Part shown: piece after piece, positions 1-6,754 of the stretch
Position numbering within the stretch: the stretch's first letter is position 1
Layout of the letters: the number at the start of each line of letters is the position of its first letter
Notes under the pieces: generated by a model
Database searches by the model: none
The model's input: the letters and a program-made list of their open reading frames with translations, nothing else
Told to the model about the DNA's origin: nothing
Source of the DNA: an uncultured Collinsella sp.
GTDB lineage: Bacteria; Actinomycetota; Coriobacteriia; Coriobacteriales; Coriobacteriaceae
DNA length: 8,170 bases
Direction of reading: 5' to 3'
Assembly: GCA_934617135.1 (NCBI GenBank)
Contig: CAKTUC010000058.1
Span: forward strand, 1 to 8,170
Program-made: the position numbers and the translations under genes

Positions 1-1
1 T

Positions 2-76
2 TCCTCGGTAGCTCAATGGTAGAGCACGCGGCTGTTAACCGCGCTGTTGTAGGTTCGAGTCCTACCCGGGGAGCCA
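2..76 (+). tRNA. tRNA-Asn (anticodon GUU)
   Basis: A complete cloverleaf can be folded by eye. The acceptor stem pairs 2-8 (TCCTCGG) with 66-72 (CCGGGGA), with one T-G wobble. The D arm is 11-25 with stem GCTC/GAGC. The anticodon stem is 27-31/39-43 (CGCGG/CCGCG) around the loop CTGTTAA, which places anticodon GTT at 34-36 and therefore reads AAC/AAU as asparagine. The variable loop is 44-48, and the T arm is 49-65 with loop TTCGAGT. The discriminator base is G73, as is usual for tRNA-Asn, and the 3' CCA (74-76) is encoded. Its promoter lies outside the window. A terminator follows directly, so this is the end of its transcript. Confidence 0.97.
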
Positions 77-82
77 GGTTGT

Positions 83-112
83 AAAACCCGTCGCTTATGC
101 GGCGGGTTTTTT
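83..112 (+). terminator. Intrinsic terminator of the tRNA-Asn transcript
   Basis: An inverted repeat pairs 83-94 (AAAACCCGTCGC) with 99-110 (GCGGCGGGTTTT) around a TTAT loop. All twelve positions pair, one as a T-G wobble, and the T-run continues to 112. It begins 7 nt after the tRNA CCA end, as expected for a rho-independent terminator of a tRNA unit. The A-rich left arm means it could also work to some extent on the other strand, but no minus-strand gene reaches it. Confidence 0.9.
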
Positions 113-204
113 CATGCCGCGATCGCCTGCCGCGAACGTTACCGTATCAACATTTCGTGTCGAGGATGTAATCGCGAACCCCGCCACCTCAACTCGGCCC
201 GGTC

Positions 205-214
205 GTTGTAGAAT
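205..214 (+). promoter_or_regulatory. Possible -10 element for the asp23-fakA-recG-rsmD-coaD unit
   Basis: The sequence GTTGTAGAAT contains TAGAAT (209-214), one mismatch from TATAAT, with a TG immediately before it. No convincing -35 hexamer lies 16-18 nt upstream. A start site near 221 would give a leader of about 50 nt before the GTG at 271. The preceding terminator (83-112) means a promoter must lie somewhere in 113-255, and this is the best candidate I see. The call rests on one hexamer only. Confidence 0.35.
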
Positions 215-270
215 GTTGGAATGATTGCTCCCACGACATGGTGCCGTGAGCACCAGAAAAGGAGATTCTT

Positions 271-627
271 GTGTCTGAGACCATTAACGGCAGTCTGAGC
301 GTCTCGAACGACGTAATTGCCGATATTGCCGGTTATGCCGCGATGACGTGCTACGGCGTCGTCGGTATGGCCGAGCAGCTCCAGGGCGCCGAGAGCGTGC
401 GCCTGCTTGCCGGCCAGCGCCTCCGCAAGGGCGTGCTTGTCTCCGCCGACGAGAACGGCCTCACGGTCGACCTTCACGTCGTGCTCGAGAACGGCGTCAA
501 CATGAAGTCCGTCTGCCACAATCTTTCGAGCTCCGTTGCCTTCACCCTGCAGGAGATCGCACAGATCGATCCCGCCAGCCTTAAGATCGGCATTCACATC
601 GACGCGCTCAAGAGCCGTCTGAACTAG
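271..627 (+). CDS. Asp23/Gls24 (YloU-type) family protein
   Basis: This 118-residue protein has the Asp23/Gls24 (DUF322) pattern. A short strand GSLSVSND (7-14) is followed by a helix VIADIAGYAAMTCYGVVGMA (15-34) carrying the conserved IAG...GVVG core. A beta-rich half follows with the strand NGLTVDLHVVLENG (62-75), and the C-terminal strand is LKIGIHIDAL (104-113). There is no signal peptide or membrane span. The GTG start at 271 is chosen because AAAAGGAG (257-264) sits 6 nt upstream. In Gram-positive bacteria the family is linked to the envelope and alkaline stress, but the molecular role of the short YloU type is not settled. Its position just before fakA, 27 nt away, is the classic YloU-YloV pair of Bacillota, which suggests a link to fatty-acid or envelope metabolism. 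The family call is firm; the function is inferred. Confidence 0.9.
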   Translation: MSETINGSLSVSNDVIADIAGYAAMTCYGVVGMAEQLQGAESVRLLAGQRLRKGVLVSADENGLTVDLHVVLENGVNMKSVCHNLSSSVAFTLQEIAQIDPASLKIGIHIDALKSRLN

Positions 628-654
628 CATCCGAACACGGAGATTTCACCACTC

Positions 655-2316
655 ATGATTGCAAAGACCATTCGCACCTGTTTTCCGATCGCTGCGGCTG
701 CCGTTTCCGACAAGGCCGAGGAGATCAACAAGCTTAACGTCTTCCCCGTACCCGACGGCGACACCGGCACCAACATGTCGCTCACGCTCGCCTCGGTGAC
801 CAAGGAACTCTCTGCGCTTCCCGCCGACGCCGACATGGAGGCCATCGCCGGCGCCATCACCCATGGCTCCCTCATGGGCGCCCGCGGCAACTCGGGCGTT
901 ATCACCTCGCAGATCCTGCGTGGCGTGGCCGAGGGCCTTGTCTCTGCCGATGAGCCTGTAACGTCCGCCAACATCGCCTTCGCCTTCCGTCGTGCTGTCA
1001 AGGTTGCCTTCCAGGCGGTCCGTAAGCCTATCGAGGGCACGATCCTCACCGTTTTGCGTGACGTCTCGACCAAGGCCGACGAGTGCGAGAAGAAGAAGTT
1101 CTCTGCCGAGGATGCGCTCGATGCCATCGTCGTCGAGGCCTATCAGTCCGTCGCCCGCACGCCCGACCTGCTACCCGTCCTCAAGGAGAACGGCGTGGTC
1201 GACTCCGGTGCCTTTGGCTTTGCCATCTTCCTGGAGAACTTTGTTGCCGCCGCTCTTGGCCGCAGCACCGTGGTCGAGGATTTCTCCGCCACGTTTGATT
1301 CCGCTGGTTCTGCACGCGACGCGGCCCTCGATCGCGTCGAAATTGAGGCCAACGACGACTGGGAGGGCTCGGAGTTCCGCTACTGCAACGAGTTCCTCTT
1401 TAAGGCCGACGCCCCGTTTGACGAGGACGAGTGCCTTAAGTTCCTGGGTTCCATGGGCGACTGTGAGCTGCTCGTGGGCGCGTACCCCGATTACAAGATC
1501 CATGTGCACTCCAACACCCCGAACCTGGTGCTCGAGCATATGCTCCAGCTTGGCCAGATCTACGAGGTCTTTATCCATAACATGGAGATGGAGGCCCACG
1601 ACCGTACCGCCAAGATCCACGAGGACCAGGAGAAAGCCGCCGAGCCCGCGAAAGCCCTGGGTTTTGTCGCCGTTGCCGCCGGTTCCGGCGAGGCCGACAT
1701 TCTCAAGTCCCTCGGCGTCGATGTGATCGTGTCGGGTGGCCAGACCATGAATCCCTCGACCGCCGACCTGCTGGGCGCCGTCGACCAGGTCAACGCGACC
1801 TCTGTCATCATCCTGCCCAACAACGGCAACATCCGCATGGCTGCCGAGGCCGCTGCTTCCGCCTGCACCGACAAGAAGGTCGCCGTCGTTCCCACCAAGA
1901 CCGTCCCGCAGGCCTTCTCCGCGCTGTTCGCGGTCCTGCCCGATTCCGAGCTCGAGGATGCCGTTGCCGCTATGGTCGACGCCATCAGCGAGGTCCGCGA
2001 TGGCGAGGTCACCCGTGCCGTGCGCGACTCCAGCGCCTCCGACGGCTCGCCGATTCATTCCGGTGACGTCATGGGTATCATTGCCGGCTCCATCGACGTG
2101 GTCGGCTCCGACGTGAAGCAGGTCACGCTCGACTGCATCAACCGCATGCAGGAGGAAGAGGAGGGCGACGCGCTGACGATTCTGGCCGGCGAGGAGCTGT
2201 CCGACGAGGCCTTCCAGGAGATCGTCGACGCTATCGAGGAGGCTCAGCCCGACCTGGAGATTGATGCCCATCGTGGCGAGCAGCCGCTCTATCCCGTGAT
2301 CTTCTCGATCGAGTAG
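655..2316 (+). CDS. fakA: Fatty acid kinase ATP-binding subunit FakA (DAK2/YloV family)
   Basis: FakA phosphorylates fatty acids held by a FakB (DegV-family) partner, giving acyl-phosphate for phospholipid synthesis. The 553 residues match the usual family length of about 550. The N-terminal DhaL/DAK2 kinase domain (about 1-200) carries PVPDGDTGTNM (31-41), whose aspartates bind Mg-ATP, plus LMGARGNSGVITS (73-85), EGTILTVLRD (127-136) and VVDSGAFGF (181-189). The middle domain keeps Cys244 and His283/His285 (YCNEF; KIHVHSN), which match the zinc ligands I recall for staphylococcal FakA. The C-terminal domain has VSGGQTMNPST (359-369), ILPNNGNI (386-393), VVPTKTVPQ (411-419) and the ending YPVIFSIE. 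The start ATG at 655 has ACGGAG (637-642), somewhat distant at 12 nt. It follows asp23 by 27 nt and precedes recG by 10 nt, so co-transcription is likely. No fakB is in the window. Confidence 0.93.
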   Translation: MIAKTIRTCFPIAAAAVSDKAEEINKLNVFPVPDGDTGTNMSLTLASVTKELSALPADADMEAIAGAITHGSLMGARGNSGVITSQILRGVAEGLVSADEPVTSANIAFAFRRAVKVAFQAVRKPIEGTILTVLRDVSTKADECEKKKFSAEDALDAIVVEAYQSVARTPDLLPVLKENGVVDSGAFGFAIFLENFVAAALGRSTVVEDFSATFDSAGSARDAALDRVEIEANDDWEGSEFRYCNEFLFKADAPFDEDECLKFLGSMGDCELLVGAYPDYKIHVHSNTPNLVLEHMLQLGQIYEVFIHNMEMEAHDRTAKIHEDQEKAAEPAKALGFVAVAAGSGEADILKSLGVDVIVSGGQTMNPSTADLLGAVDQVNATSVIILPNNGNIRMAAEAAASACTDKKVAVVPTKTVPQAFSALFAVLPDSELEDAVAAMVDAISEVRDGEVTRAVRDSSASDGSPIHSGDVMGIIAGSIDVVGSDVKQVTLDCINRMQEEEEGDALTILAGEELSDEAFQEIVDAIEEAQPDLEIDAHRGEQPLYPVIFSIE

Positions 2317-2326
2317 GCATCTGCCC

Positions 2327-4504
2327 ATGTCCGAGCTGTGCTCCGTGCCGCGCGTCTCGGAGCGCTTTGCCCAGAGCAATGCGCTCGACGAGGATATCGC
2401 GCGACTCAAATATGTTTCGGGTAAACGTGAGGAGGCCCTTCGCCGTCTGGGAATTCGGACGGTGGGGGACCTCCTTCTCCATATTCCCCATCGCTACCTG
2501 GACTTCACTCGCTCGTGGTCCATTGAGATGGCGCCCATCGGTACCGTGTGCACCATCATCGCCACGGTCGATCGCATTGTCCAAAAGCAGCCCCGTCCGC
2601 GTATGCAGGTGACTGAGATCTCGCTCGTGGACGAGACGGGCGTGCTGCAGGTTGCCTTTTTCCGTCAGCCTTGGATTGCCCAACAGCTTAAGCAGGGCGA
2701 CCGCCTGGCCGTGATGGGCAAGGTCGAGTTTGCTTATGGTTTTAAGCAAATGGCTTCACCCCACTTTGAAAAGCTCGAGGACGGGCGTGCCGCGGGTACC
2801 ATTTTGCCGGTCCACTACGTAAGTGACGGCGTGAGTCAGGCATGGATGCGCCGTATCGTGAGCGGTGCGCTCGAAGTGGCTTCCAATCCGTTCGATCCCA
2901 TTCCCGCGCCGCTGCGCGCAAAGCGGAAGCTCATGAGCAATGCCCGTGCGCTGCGCTCGATCCACTTTCCCTCGAGCATGGCCGAGCGCGACATCGCACG
3001 CCGGCGTCTTGCCTATGAGGAGTGTCTCTGCTTGCAGCTCGCACTGCGTCTGCGCAACGATGGCGGTATGGTCGACGTAGTGCCTTATGCGCATGACGCG
3101 GGTGACCATTTGACTGCGCTTAAACAGGCCCTGCCGTTTTCGCTGAGCGATGAACAGGAGGCTGCATTTCAAGACATCCTGCATGACATGTGCGATGGCG
3201 GTCGCGTGATGAATCGTCTGCTGCTGGGCGACGTCGGTACCGGTAAGACCGCCGTTGCCGCCTGCGCGTTGGCGGTTGCGGTCGATAGCGGCACTCAGGC
3301 CTGCGTTATGGCGCCCACGGGCGTGCTGGCGCGTCAATATGCCGATAAGACCGGCCCCTTGCTCTCGCAGGCTGGCATGTCCTGGGCGCTCCTGACGGGT
3401 GCCACGCCGGCGGCCGAGCGCGAGCAGATCCATGCGCAGCTGGAATCGGGCGAGCTCGACGTGCTCTTTGGTACCCATGCGGTGCTTTCGGAGAACGTCA
3501 CGTTCAAGCATTTGTCGCTTGTGGTGATTGACGAGCAGCACCGCTTTGGCGTGGGCCAGCGTAACGCCCTGCGCGCAAAAGGCCCGGGTGCCGACTTGCT
3601 GGTCATGACTGCCACGCCGATCCCGCGCACACTGGCGCTTTCGGTGTACGGCGACCTAGATACGAGCATCATCCGCCATCGTCCCGTTCCGGGTGCCGGC
3701 GTGACGACGCGCGTCCTCACCGAGTCGAGTCGTGACCTGGCCTATGGCGCCATTCGCGAGGCGCACGAAAAGGGGCAGCAAGCCTACGTGATCTGTCCGC
3801 TCGTGGAGCCAAGCGATTCGGCCGATGAGCTCGAAGACGTACCCGGCATCTCTCGCGACGACGAAGGCCGCGTGACCGTGCCTGTGCCGTTGCATGATAC
3901 GGCAACCGAGCTCGACCGACTGCGCCTGGCGTTGCCGGGGCTTACCATCGAGCGTCTTCATGGCCGCATGCCGGCGGGGGAGAAGGACCGGGTCATCGAT
4001 GCCTTTAAGCGTGGCGAGATCGATGTGCTCGTCTCGACCACGGTGGTCGAGGTGGGCGTTGACGTGCCCAACGCCACCGTTATGGTCATCGAGAATGGAG
4101 AGCGTTTTGGTTTGGCGGCCTTGCACCAGTTGCGCGGTCGCGTGGGCCGCGGCAGCGTGTCGGGTACGTGCCTGGTCATGACGCACTCAAAGGGCAACGG
4201 CGGCGCGTCGGCGGCACAAGAACGCCTCCAGTCGCTCGAGAAGACCTCGGATGGCTTTACGCTCGCCCAGATGGACTTGCGTCTGCGCCACGAGGGTGAA
4301 ATCCTAGGTTACCGTCAGCATGGCGGCGTGACCCTGCGCTTTGTTGACCTCGATACCGACGAGGAATTGATCGAATGGGCTCATTTGGACGCGGTCGAGC
4401 TCTTGCGGTATGCTTGCACCCTTGACTCCGTGGCGACGCGTCCTCTACGCGATGCGGTCGCCGCGCGGTATCGACACATCTTTAAGGAGGTCAGCGGAGG
4501 ATGA
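2327..4504 (+). CDS. recG: ATP-dependent DNA helicase RecG
   Basis: RecG is a superfamily 2 double-strand DNA translocase that remodels stalled forks and Holliday junctions. The 725 residues are within the family's normal range. The N-terminal wedge region includes LKYVSGKREEALRRLGI (27-43) and an OB-fold (about 73-150). The helicase core shows motif I GDVGTGKT (301-308), motif II DEQH (402-405), motif III TATPIPRT (428-435), motif V STTVVEVGVDVPNA (570-583) and motif VI QLRGRVGRG (601-609). The C-terminal TRG motif is present but varied, as RHEGEILGYRQHG (654-666). An acidic stretch between the helicase lobes (about 494-512) looks like a lineage-specific loop. The ATG at 2327 has no clear Shine-Dalgarno and lies 10 nt after the fakA stop, so coupling is plausible. 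An in-frame GTG at 2345 is the alternative start. The end overlaps rsmD by 4 nt. Confidence 0.96.
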   Translation: MSELCSVPRVSERFAQSNALDEDIARLKYVSGKREEALRRLGIRTVGDLLLHIPHRYLDFTRSWSIEMAPIGTVCTIIATVDRIVQKQPRPRMQVTEISLVDETGVLQVAFFRQPWIAQQLKQGDRLAVMGKVEFAYGFKQMASPHFEKLEDGRAAGTILPVHYVSDGVSQAWMRRIVSGALEVASNPFDPIPAPLRAKRKLMSNARALRSIHFPSSMAERDIARRRLAYEECLCLQLALRLRNDGGMVDVVPYAHDAGDHLTALKQALPFSLSDEQEAAFQDILHDMCDGGRVMNRLLLGDVGTGKTAVAACALAVAVDSGTQACVMAPTGVLARQYADKTGPLLSQAGMSWALLTGATPAAEREQIHAQLESGELDVLFGTHAVLSENVTFKHLSLVVIDEQHRFGVGQRNALRAKGPGADLLVMTATPIPRTLALSVYGDLDTSIIRHRPVPGAGVTTRVLTESSRDLAYGAIREAHEKGQQAYVICPLVEPSDSADELEDVPGISRDDEGRVTVPVPLHDTATELDRLRLALPGLTIERLHGRMPAGEKDRVIDAFKRGEIDVLVSTTVVEVGVDVPNATVMVIENGERFGLAALHQLRGRVGRGSVSGTCLVMTHSKGNGGASAAQERLQSLEKTSDGFTLAQMDLRLRHEGEILGYRQHGGVTLRFVDLDTDEELIEWAHLDAVELLRYACTLDSVATRPLRDAVAARYRHIFKEVSGG
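4484..4490 (+). promoter_or_regulatory. Shine-Dalgarno for rsmD, inside recG
   Basis: AAGGAGG (4484-4490) is a full-strength Shine-Dalgarno encoded within the last codons of recG (Lys-Glu-Val), 10 nt before the rsmD ATG at 4501. A second GGAGG (4496-4500) abuts the ATG and is too close to act in the usual way. Together with the ATGA overlap this supports the rsmD start and suggests translational coupling. Confidence 0.7.
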
Positions 4505-5130
4505 GAATCATCGGCGGCGAATGGCGCGGTCGTAAGATCGAGGAGCCCCGTGGTCGCGATGTCACCCGCCCCACGACCGATCGCGTGCGCGAGGCGTGCG
4601 CATCTATGGTCATGTCGGCATTCGACTTCGATTTGGACGAGGTCCGCGTGCTGGATGCCTTTGGCGGCTCCGGTGCCTTGGGCATTGAGATGCTCTCGCG
4701 TGGTGCCCGCTCGCTCACCACGTTCGAGATCGATCGCAACGCTGCTCGTCTGATTACCAAGAATATCGAGTCGCTGTGCCGCGACCGTGCGCGTTGGCGT
4801 GTGGTGGGCGGCGACGTGCTGGCAAGCGCTTCGCGCAGCCGCGTGCCGGGCGGTCCCTTTGACCTGGTCCTGCTCGACCCGCCCTATGCTTTTGGCGCCG
4901 AGCCGGTCGAGGAGCTGCTGCAAAACTTAGCTCAGCAAGGCTTGCTGGTACCGGGTGCCTATGCGCTGTTCGAGCACGCTGCCGCCGATGCGGGTGCGCA
5001 TCCGGCAGGCTTTGAGATCGTGCGCGAGAAGCGTTACGGCATTACCTCGGTCGACCTGCTTCGTTGGGTTGGTAACGGCGAGGATGATGGCAACGATAGC
5101 GACGCACCCACGGAGGATGCTCATGAGTGA
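4501..5130 (+). CDS. rsmD: 16S rRNA (guanine(966)-N2)-methyltransferase RsmD
   Basis: RsmD transfers a methyl group from S-adenosylmethionine to N2 of G966 (E. coli numbering) in 16S rRNA during small-subunit assembly. The protein starts with the typical MRIIGGEWRGRKI and has RPTTDRVRE (23-31). The Rossmann SAM-binding motif I is VLDAFGGSGALGIE (50-63), with acidic FEID (75-78) after it. The N-methyltransferase motif is LLDPPY (124-129), and KRYGITSVDLLRW (177-189) closes the fold. At 209 residues it is somewhat longer than the usual 180-200. The extra is an acidic, probably disordered tail (191-209) whose last codons overlap coaD. The start ATG overlaps the recG stop as ATGA. Pairing with coaD is one of the most common bacterial gene neighbourhoods and supports the assignment. 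Confidence 0.94.
   Translation: MRIIGGEWRGRKIEEPRGRDVTRPTTDRVREACASMVMSAFDFDLDEVRVLDAFGGSGALGIEMLSRGARSLTTFEIDRNAARLITKNIESLCRDRARWRVVGGDVLASASRSRVPGGPFDLVLLDPPYAFGAEPVEELLQNLAQQGLLVPGAYALFEHAAADAGAHPAGFEIVREKRYGITSVDLLRWVGNGEDDGNDSDAPTEDAHE
5112..5116 (+). promoter_or_regulatory. Shine-Dalgarno deciding the coaD start
   Basis: GGAGG (5112-5116) lies 6 nt before the ATG at 5123. The frame is open upstream as far as an ATG at 4955, and another ATG sits at 5117 immediately against the GGAGG. Only 5123 has proper spacing, and it also gives a family-typical N-terminus. Confidence 0.75.
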
Positions 5131-5620
5131 CACCATTAACCGCGTAATCGTCCCGGGCACCTTCGATCCCATCACGTTTGGCCACATCGACGTGATTCGC
5201 CGTGCCCGCCGCATCTTTCCCAGCGTGATCGTGGCCGTTGCCGAGTCGCAGGGAAAAAACGGCGTGGGCACCACCTTTATGCTCGATGAGCGCGTGGCGC
5301 TGGCACGTGAGGCGCTCGGTGATATTGACGGCGTTGAGGTGCTACCCTTCACCGGCCTCTTGGTCGATTTTGCCCGCGAACAGGGAGCAGGAGCCGTGGT
5401 CAAGGGTCTGCGTGCCATGACCGACTTTGAGTACGAGTTGCAGCAGGCCGACCTTAACTACCGCCTGGATAACGAGCTGGAGTCCATCTTCGTCATGAGT
5501 GCGCCGCAGTACGGCTATATCTCGAGCTCGGTGGTTCGCCAGATTGCCTCGCTCGGTAGCGACGTCTCTAATTTTGTTCCGCCCAATGTGGTCAAGGCGC
5601 TCAAACATCGCTTTTCGTGA
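5123..5620 (+). CDS. coaD: Phosphopantetheine adenylyltransferase (CoaD)
   Basis: CoaD joins 4'-phosphopantetheine and ATP to give dephospho-CoA and pyrophosphate, the penultimate step of coenzyme A synthesis, in the cytosol. With the start at 5123 the protein has 165 residues, the normal size. The nucleotidyltransferase signature is PGTFDPITFGH (11-21), with the TxGH motif at 18-21. The substrate region is VVKGLRAMTDFEYELQQADLNYRL (92-115); the usual RG(I/L)R is KGLR here. The ISSSVVR motif (133-139) completes the ATP site, followed by a helix and FVPPNVVKAL (151-160). The gene overlaps rsmD by 8 nt, so translation is probably coupled. It is the last gene before a weak terminator and a new promoter-like element. 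CoA is the precursor of the ACP arm used in fatty-acid synthesis, which fits the neighbouring lipid genes. Confidence 0.96.
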   Translation: MSDTINRVIVPGTFDPITFGHIDVIRRARRIFPSVIVAVAESQGKNGVGTTFMLDERVALAREALGDIDGVEVLPFTGLLVDFAREQGAGAVVKGLRAMTDFEYELQQADLNYRLDNELESIFVMSAPQYGYISSSVVRQIASLGSDVSNFVPPNVVKALKHRFS

Positions 5621-5628
5621 CGTTTTTT
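5603..5628 (+). terminator. Weak intrinsic terminator overlapping the coaD stop
   Basis: The arm 5603-5611 (AAACATCGC) can pair with 5617-5625 (GTGACGTTT) around the loop TTTTC. The stem has one A-C mismatch and one G-T wobble, and the T-run extends to 5628. It lies across the coaD stop codon (5618-5620). The imperfect stem suggests partial termination. The position, just before a new promoter-like element and a 68-nt gap, supports a unit boundary here. Confidence 0.4.
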
Positions 5629-5642
5629 ATTGCCTGGTGGCA

Positions 5643-5653
5643 TGTGGTAAACT
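5643..5653 (+). promoter_or_regulatory. Possible -10 region for the sepIVA-like gene and DUF177 gene
   Basis: TGTGGTAAACT contains TAAACT (5648-5653), 4 of 6 matches to TATAAT. The seven bases TGTGGTA occur again in the same position ahead of rpmF (6744-6750). No -35 is convincing at normal spacing. It lies after a weak terminator and 36 nt before the start codon at 5689, where a promoter would be expected. Confidence 0.35.
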
Positions 5654-5676
5654 AACACGATGATATGTTACCTATG

Positions 5677-5683
5677 AAAGGAG
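5677..5683 (+). promoter_or_regulatory. Shine-Dalgarno deciding the start at 5689
   Basis: AAAGGAG (5677-5683) is 5 nt before the ATG at 5689. Two earlier in-frame ATGs, at 5665 and 5674, have no Shine-Dalgarno, and 5674 overlaps this one. The later ATG is therefore preferred, which removes eight residues from the longest reading frame. Confidence 0.75.
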
Positions 5684-5688
5684 ACCGG

Positions 5689-6186
5689 ATGCCGGGCGAG
5701 AATTTTCCTGGCGACAGGATCGTGAGTCTTGTCGACGAGCTCGAGGGGCTCATCGAAGAGGCTAAGACGCCGTTCGGCAAGAACGCCCAGATGAAGGTTA
5801 TCGACGCCGACGTCTTCTTTAACATCCTCGACGAGATCCGCATGAGCTATCCCGAGGAGTGGCAGAAGTCCCGCCGTATCCTCAAGGAGCGCGAGGAGCT
5901 TATGGCTTCCGCCGCCGCTCAGGCCGATTCCATCATCGCCGATGCTCAGCAGCAGGCCCTCACCATTGCCGGTGAGCAGGAGATCGTCCGCTTAGCGCAG
6001 CAGCAGGCCGACGATATTCGCGACCGTGCCCAGCAGTATGAGCGCGAGACGCGTTATGCCGCCGAGGATTACGCTGAGCAGGTCTTTACGCACCTCGAGG
6101 AGAACCTCAAGAGCCTGACTGGCACGGTTACCCGTTGCCGCCAGCAGCTCAACGAGGGTGCCGCCCAGCAGAACGGTCAGTGGTAA
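5689..6186 (+). CDS. DivIVA-like coiled-coil protein, candidate SepIVA homologue
   Basis: A 165-residue soluble protein with no signal peptide or membrane span. A leading segment IVSLVDELEGLIEEAK (11-26) is followed by MKVIDADVFFNILDEIRMSYPEE (35-57), then a long charged, Ala/Gln-rich coiled coil (about 58-130) with AQADSIIADAQQQA (77-90). The C-terminal helix is FTHLEENLKSLTGTVTRCRQQL (133-154). The arrangement (LDEL-IVEEA, a D-V-L-I-I-P segment, AxxAD-I-A heptads, then a final LEEFL-V-R-R-QL helix) matches my memory of mycobacterial SepIVA (Rv2927c), a DivIVA-like septation factor of about 245 residues. The next gene encodes a DUF177 protein, as Rv2926c does there. The coiled coil here is much shorter. 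Automatic annotation might call it an ATP synthase B- or H-like subunit because of the coiled coil, which I do not believe. Family inference is moderate; function is unproven. Confidence 0.7.
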   Translation: MPGENFPGDRIVSLVDELEGLIEEAKTPFGKNAQMKVIDADVFFNILDEIRMSYPEEWQKSRRILKEREELMASAAAQADSIIADAQQQALTIAGEQEIVRLAQQQADDIRDRAQQYERETRYAAEDYAEQVFTHLEENLKSLTGTVTRCRQQLNEGAAQQNGQW

Positions 6187-6740
6187 TGGCTGAGTTTCCG
6201 AGCGTTACCGTCGATCTTTCCGAGCAGCTCGAGTTTCCCGGAGACTCGTATCCGCTGACCGGTAAGGTCGATGTCGCCACCTACACGGTGGGCGAGAAGG
6301 AGTACCAGCTGCAGGACGGCATCGACTACGACGTGGTCTTTACCAATGCCGGCACCGGTGTTCTGCTTACGGGCATGGTCCGCGCGCACGCCACCGGCGA
6401 GTGCGACCGTTGCCTGGAGCCCGCTTCGTTTGATATTGCCGGCGAGATCGAGGAGTTCTACCTCTTTAACGAGCCCGAGGACCCCGAGGCCTATGAGGAC
6501 GGCTACGAGCTGCTGGGCGAGGATCGCATGGTCGATCTGGGTGAGCCCATCAACGATGCCGTCGTCATGGACACGCCGTTCGTGGTGCTCTGCAAGCCCG
6601 ATTGCCGTGGCCTATGCCCCACCTGTGGCATCAATCTCAATGTGGAACAATGCGATTGCGCCGCCCAGGCAGAGGCCGAATGGGCCGCTGCCACGGAAAA
6701 TCCATTTGCAGCATTGAAGAATCTCAAGCTTGACGAGTAA
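6186..6740 (+). CDS. DUF177 (YceD-type) protein, 23S rRNA accumulation family
   Basis: This 184-residue protein belongs to the DUF177/YceD family, whose members are linked to 23S rRNA accumulation in bacteria and plastids; the mechanism is unclear. The signature cysteines are C73 and C76 (ECDRCLEP), then C136, C140, C144 and C147 (CKPDCRGLCPTCG) and a final CDC pair at 156/158. This probably forms one or more metal or structural Cys clusters. An acidic stretch (94-120) lies between them. The start ATG at 6186 shares its A with the TAA of the upstream gene (TAATG), so it depends on translational coupling. No strong Shine-Dalgarno is visible. An in-frame ATG at 6135, inside the upstream gene, is a worse start because the protein begins cleanly at MAEFPSVTVDL. 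rpmF follows after 64 nt, the near-universal YceD-L32 neighbourhood. Confidence 0.9.
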   Translation: MAEFPSVTVDLSEQLEFPGDSYPLTGKVDVATYTVGEKEYQLQDGIDYDVVFTNAGTGVLLTGMVRAHATGECDRCLEPASFDIAGEIEEFYLFNEPEDPEAYEDGYELLGEDRMVDLGEPINDAVVMDTPFVVLCKPDCRGLCPTCGINLNVEQCDCAAQAEAEWAAATENPFAALKNLKLDE

Positions 6741-6743
6741 AAC

Positions 6744-6754
6744 TGTGGTAGTAT
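6744..6754 (+). promoter_or_regulatory. Possible promoter for rpmF
   Basis: TGTGGTAGTAT contains TAGTAT (6749-6754) as a -10. The TGTGGTA is identical to that at 5643-5649. A good -35-like TTGACG lies at 6730-6735, overlapping the end of the DUF177 gene, but its spacing to TAGTAT is only 13 nt. Measured to TATCGC (6752-6757) it is 16 nt, with a poorer -10. A small dyad, AGTA-TCGC-TACT (6750-6761), covers the element. It would give rpmF transcription separate from the upstream genes. Confidence 0.4.

Noticed and set aside
1171..2409. Long open frame (412 codons) on the minus strand across fakA
   Set aside because: It lies wholly opposite fakA and the start of recG, and its translation shows no recognisable motif. 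In GC-rich genes with G/C at third positions, stops are rare on the opposite strand, so such frames arise by chance.
2756..3541. Minus-strand open frame opposite recG (261 codons)
   Set aside because: It has no recognisable domain and no Shine-Dalgarno that I can see, and it lies fully inside the RecG helicase core.
4955..5122. Upstream extension of the coaD reading frame
   Set aside because: The frame is open from an ATG at 4955, but this 56-residue stretch is Arg/Ser/Met-rich, overlaps rsmD, has no family similarity, and the good Shine-Dalgarno is placed for 5123.
6135..6185. Earlier ATG for the DUF177 protein
   Set aside because: It would overlap the upstream coding region by 52 nt and add 17 residues unlike the family N-terminus; the TAATG junction at 6184-6188 is the natural start.
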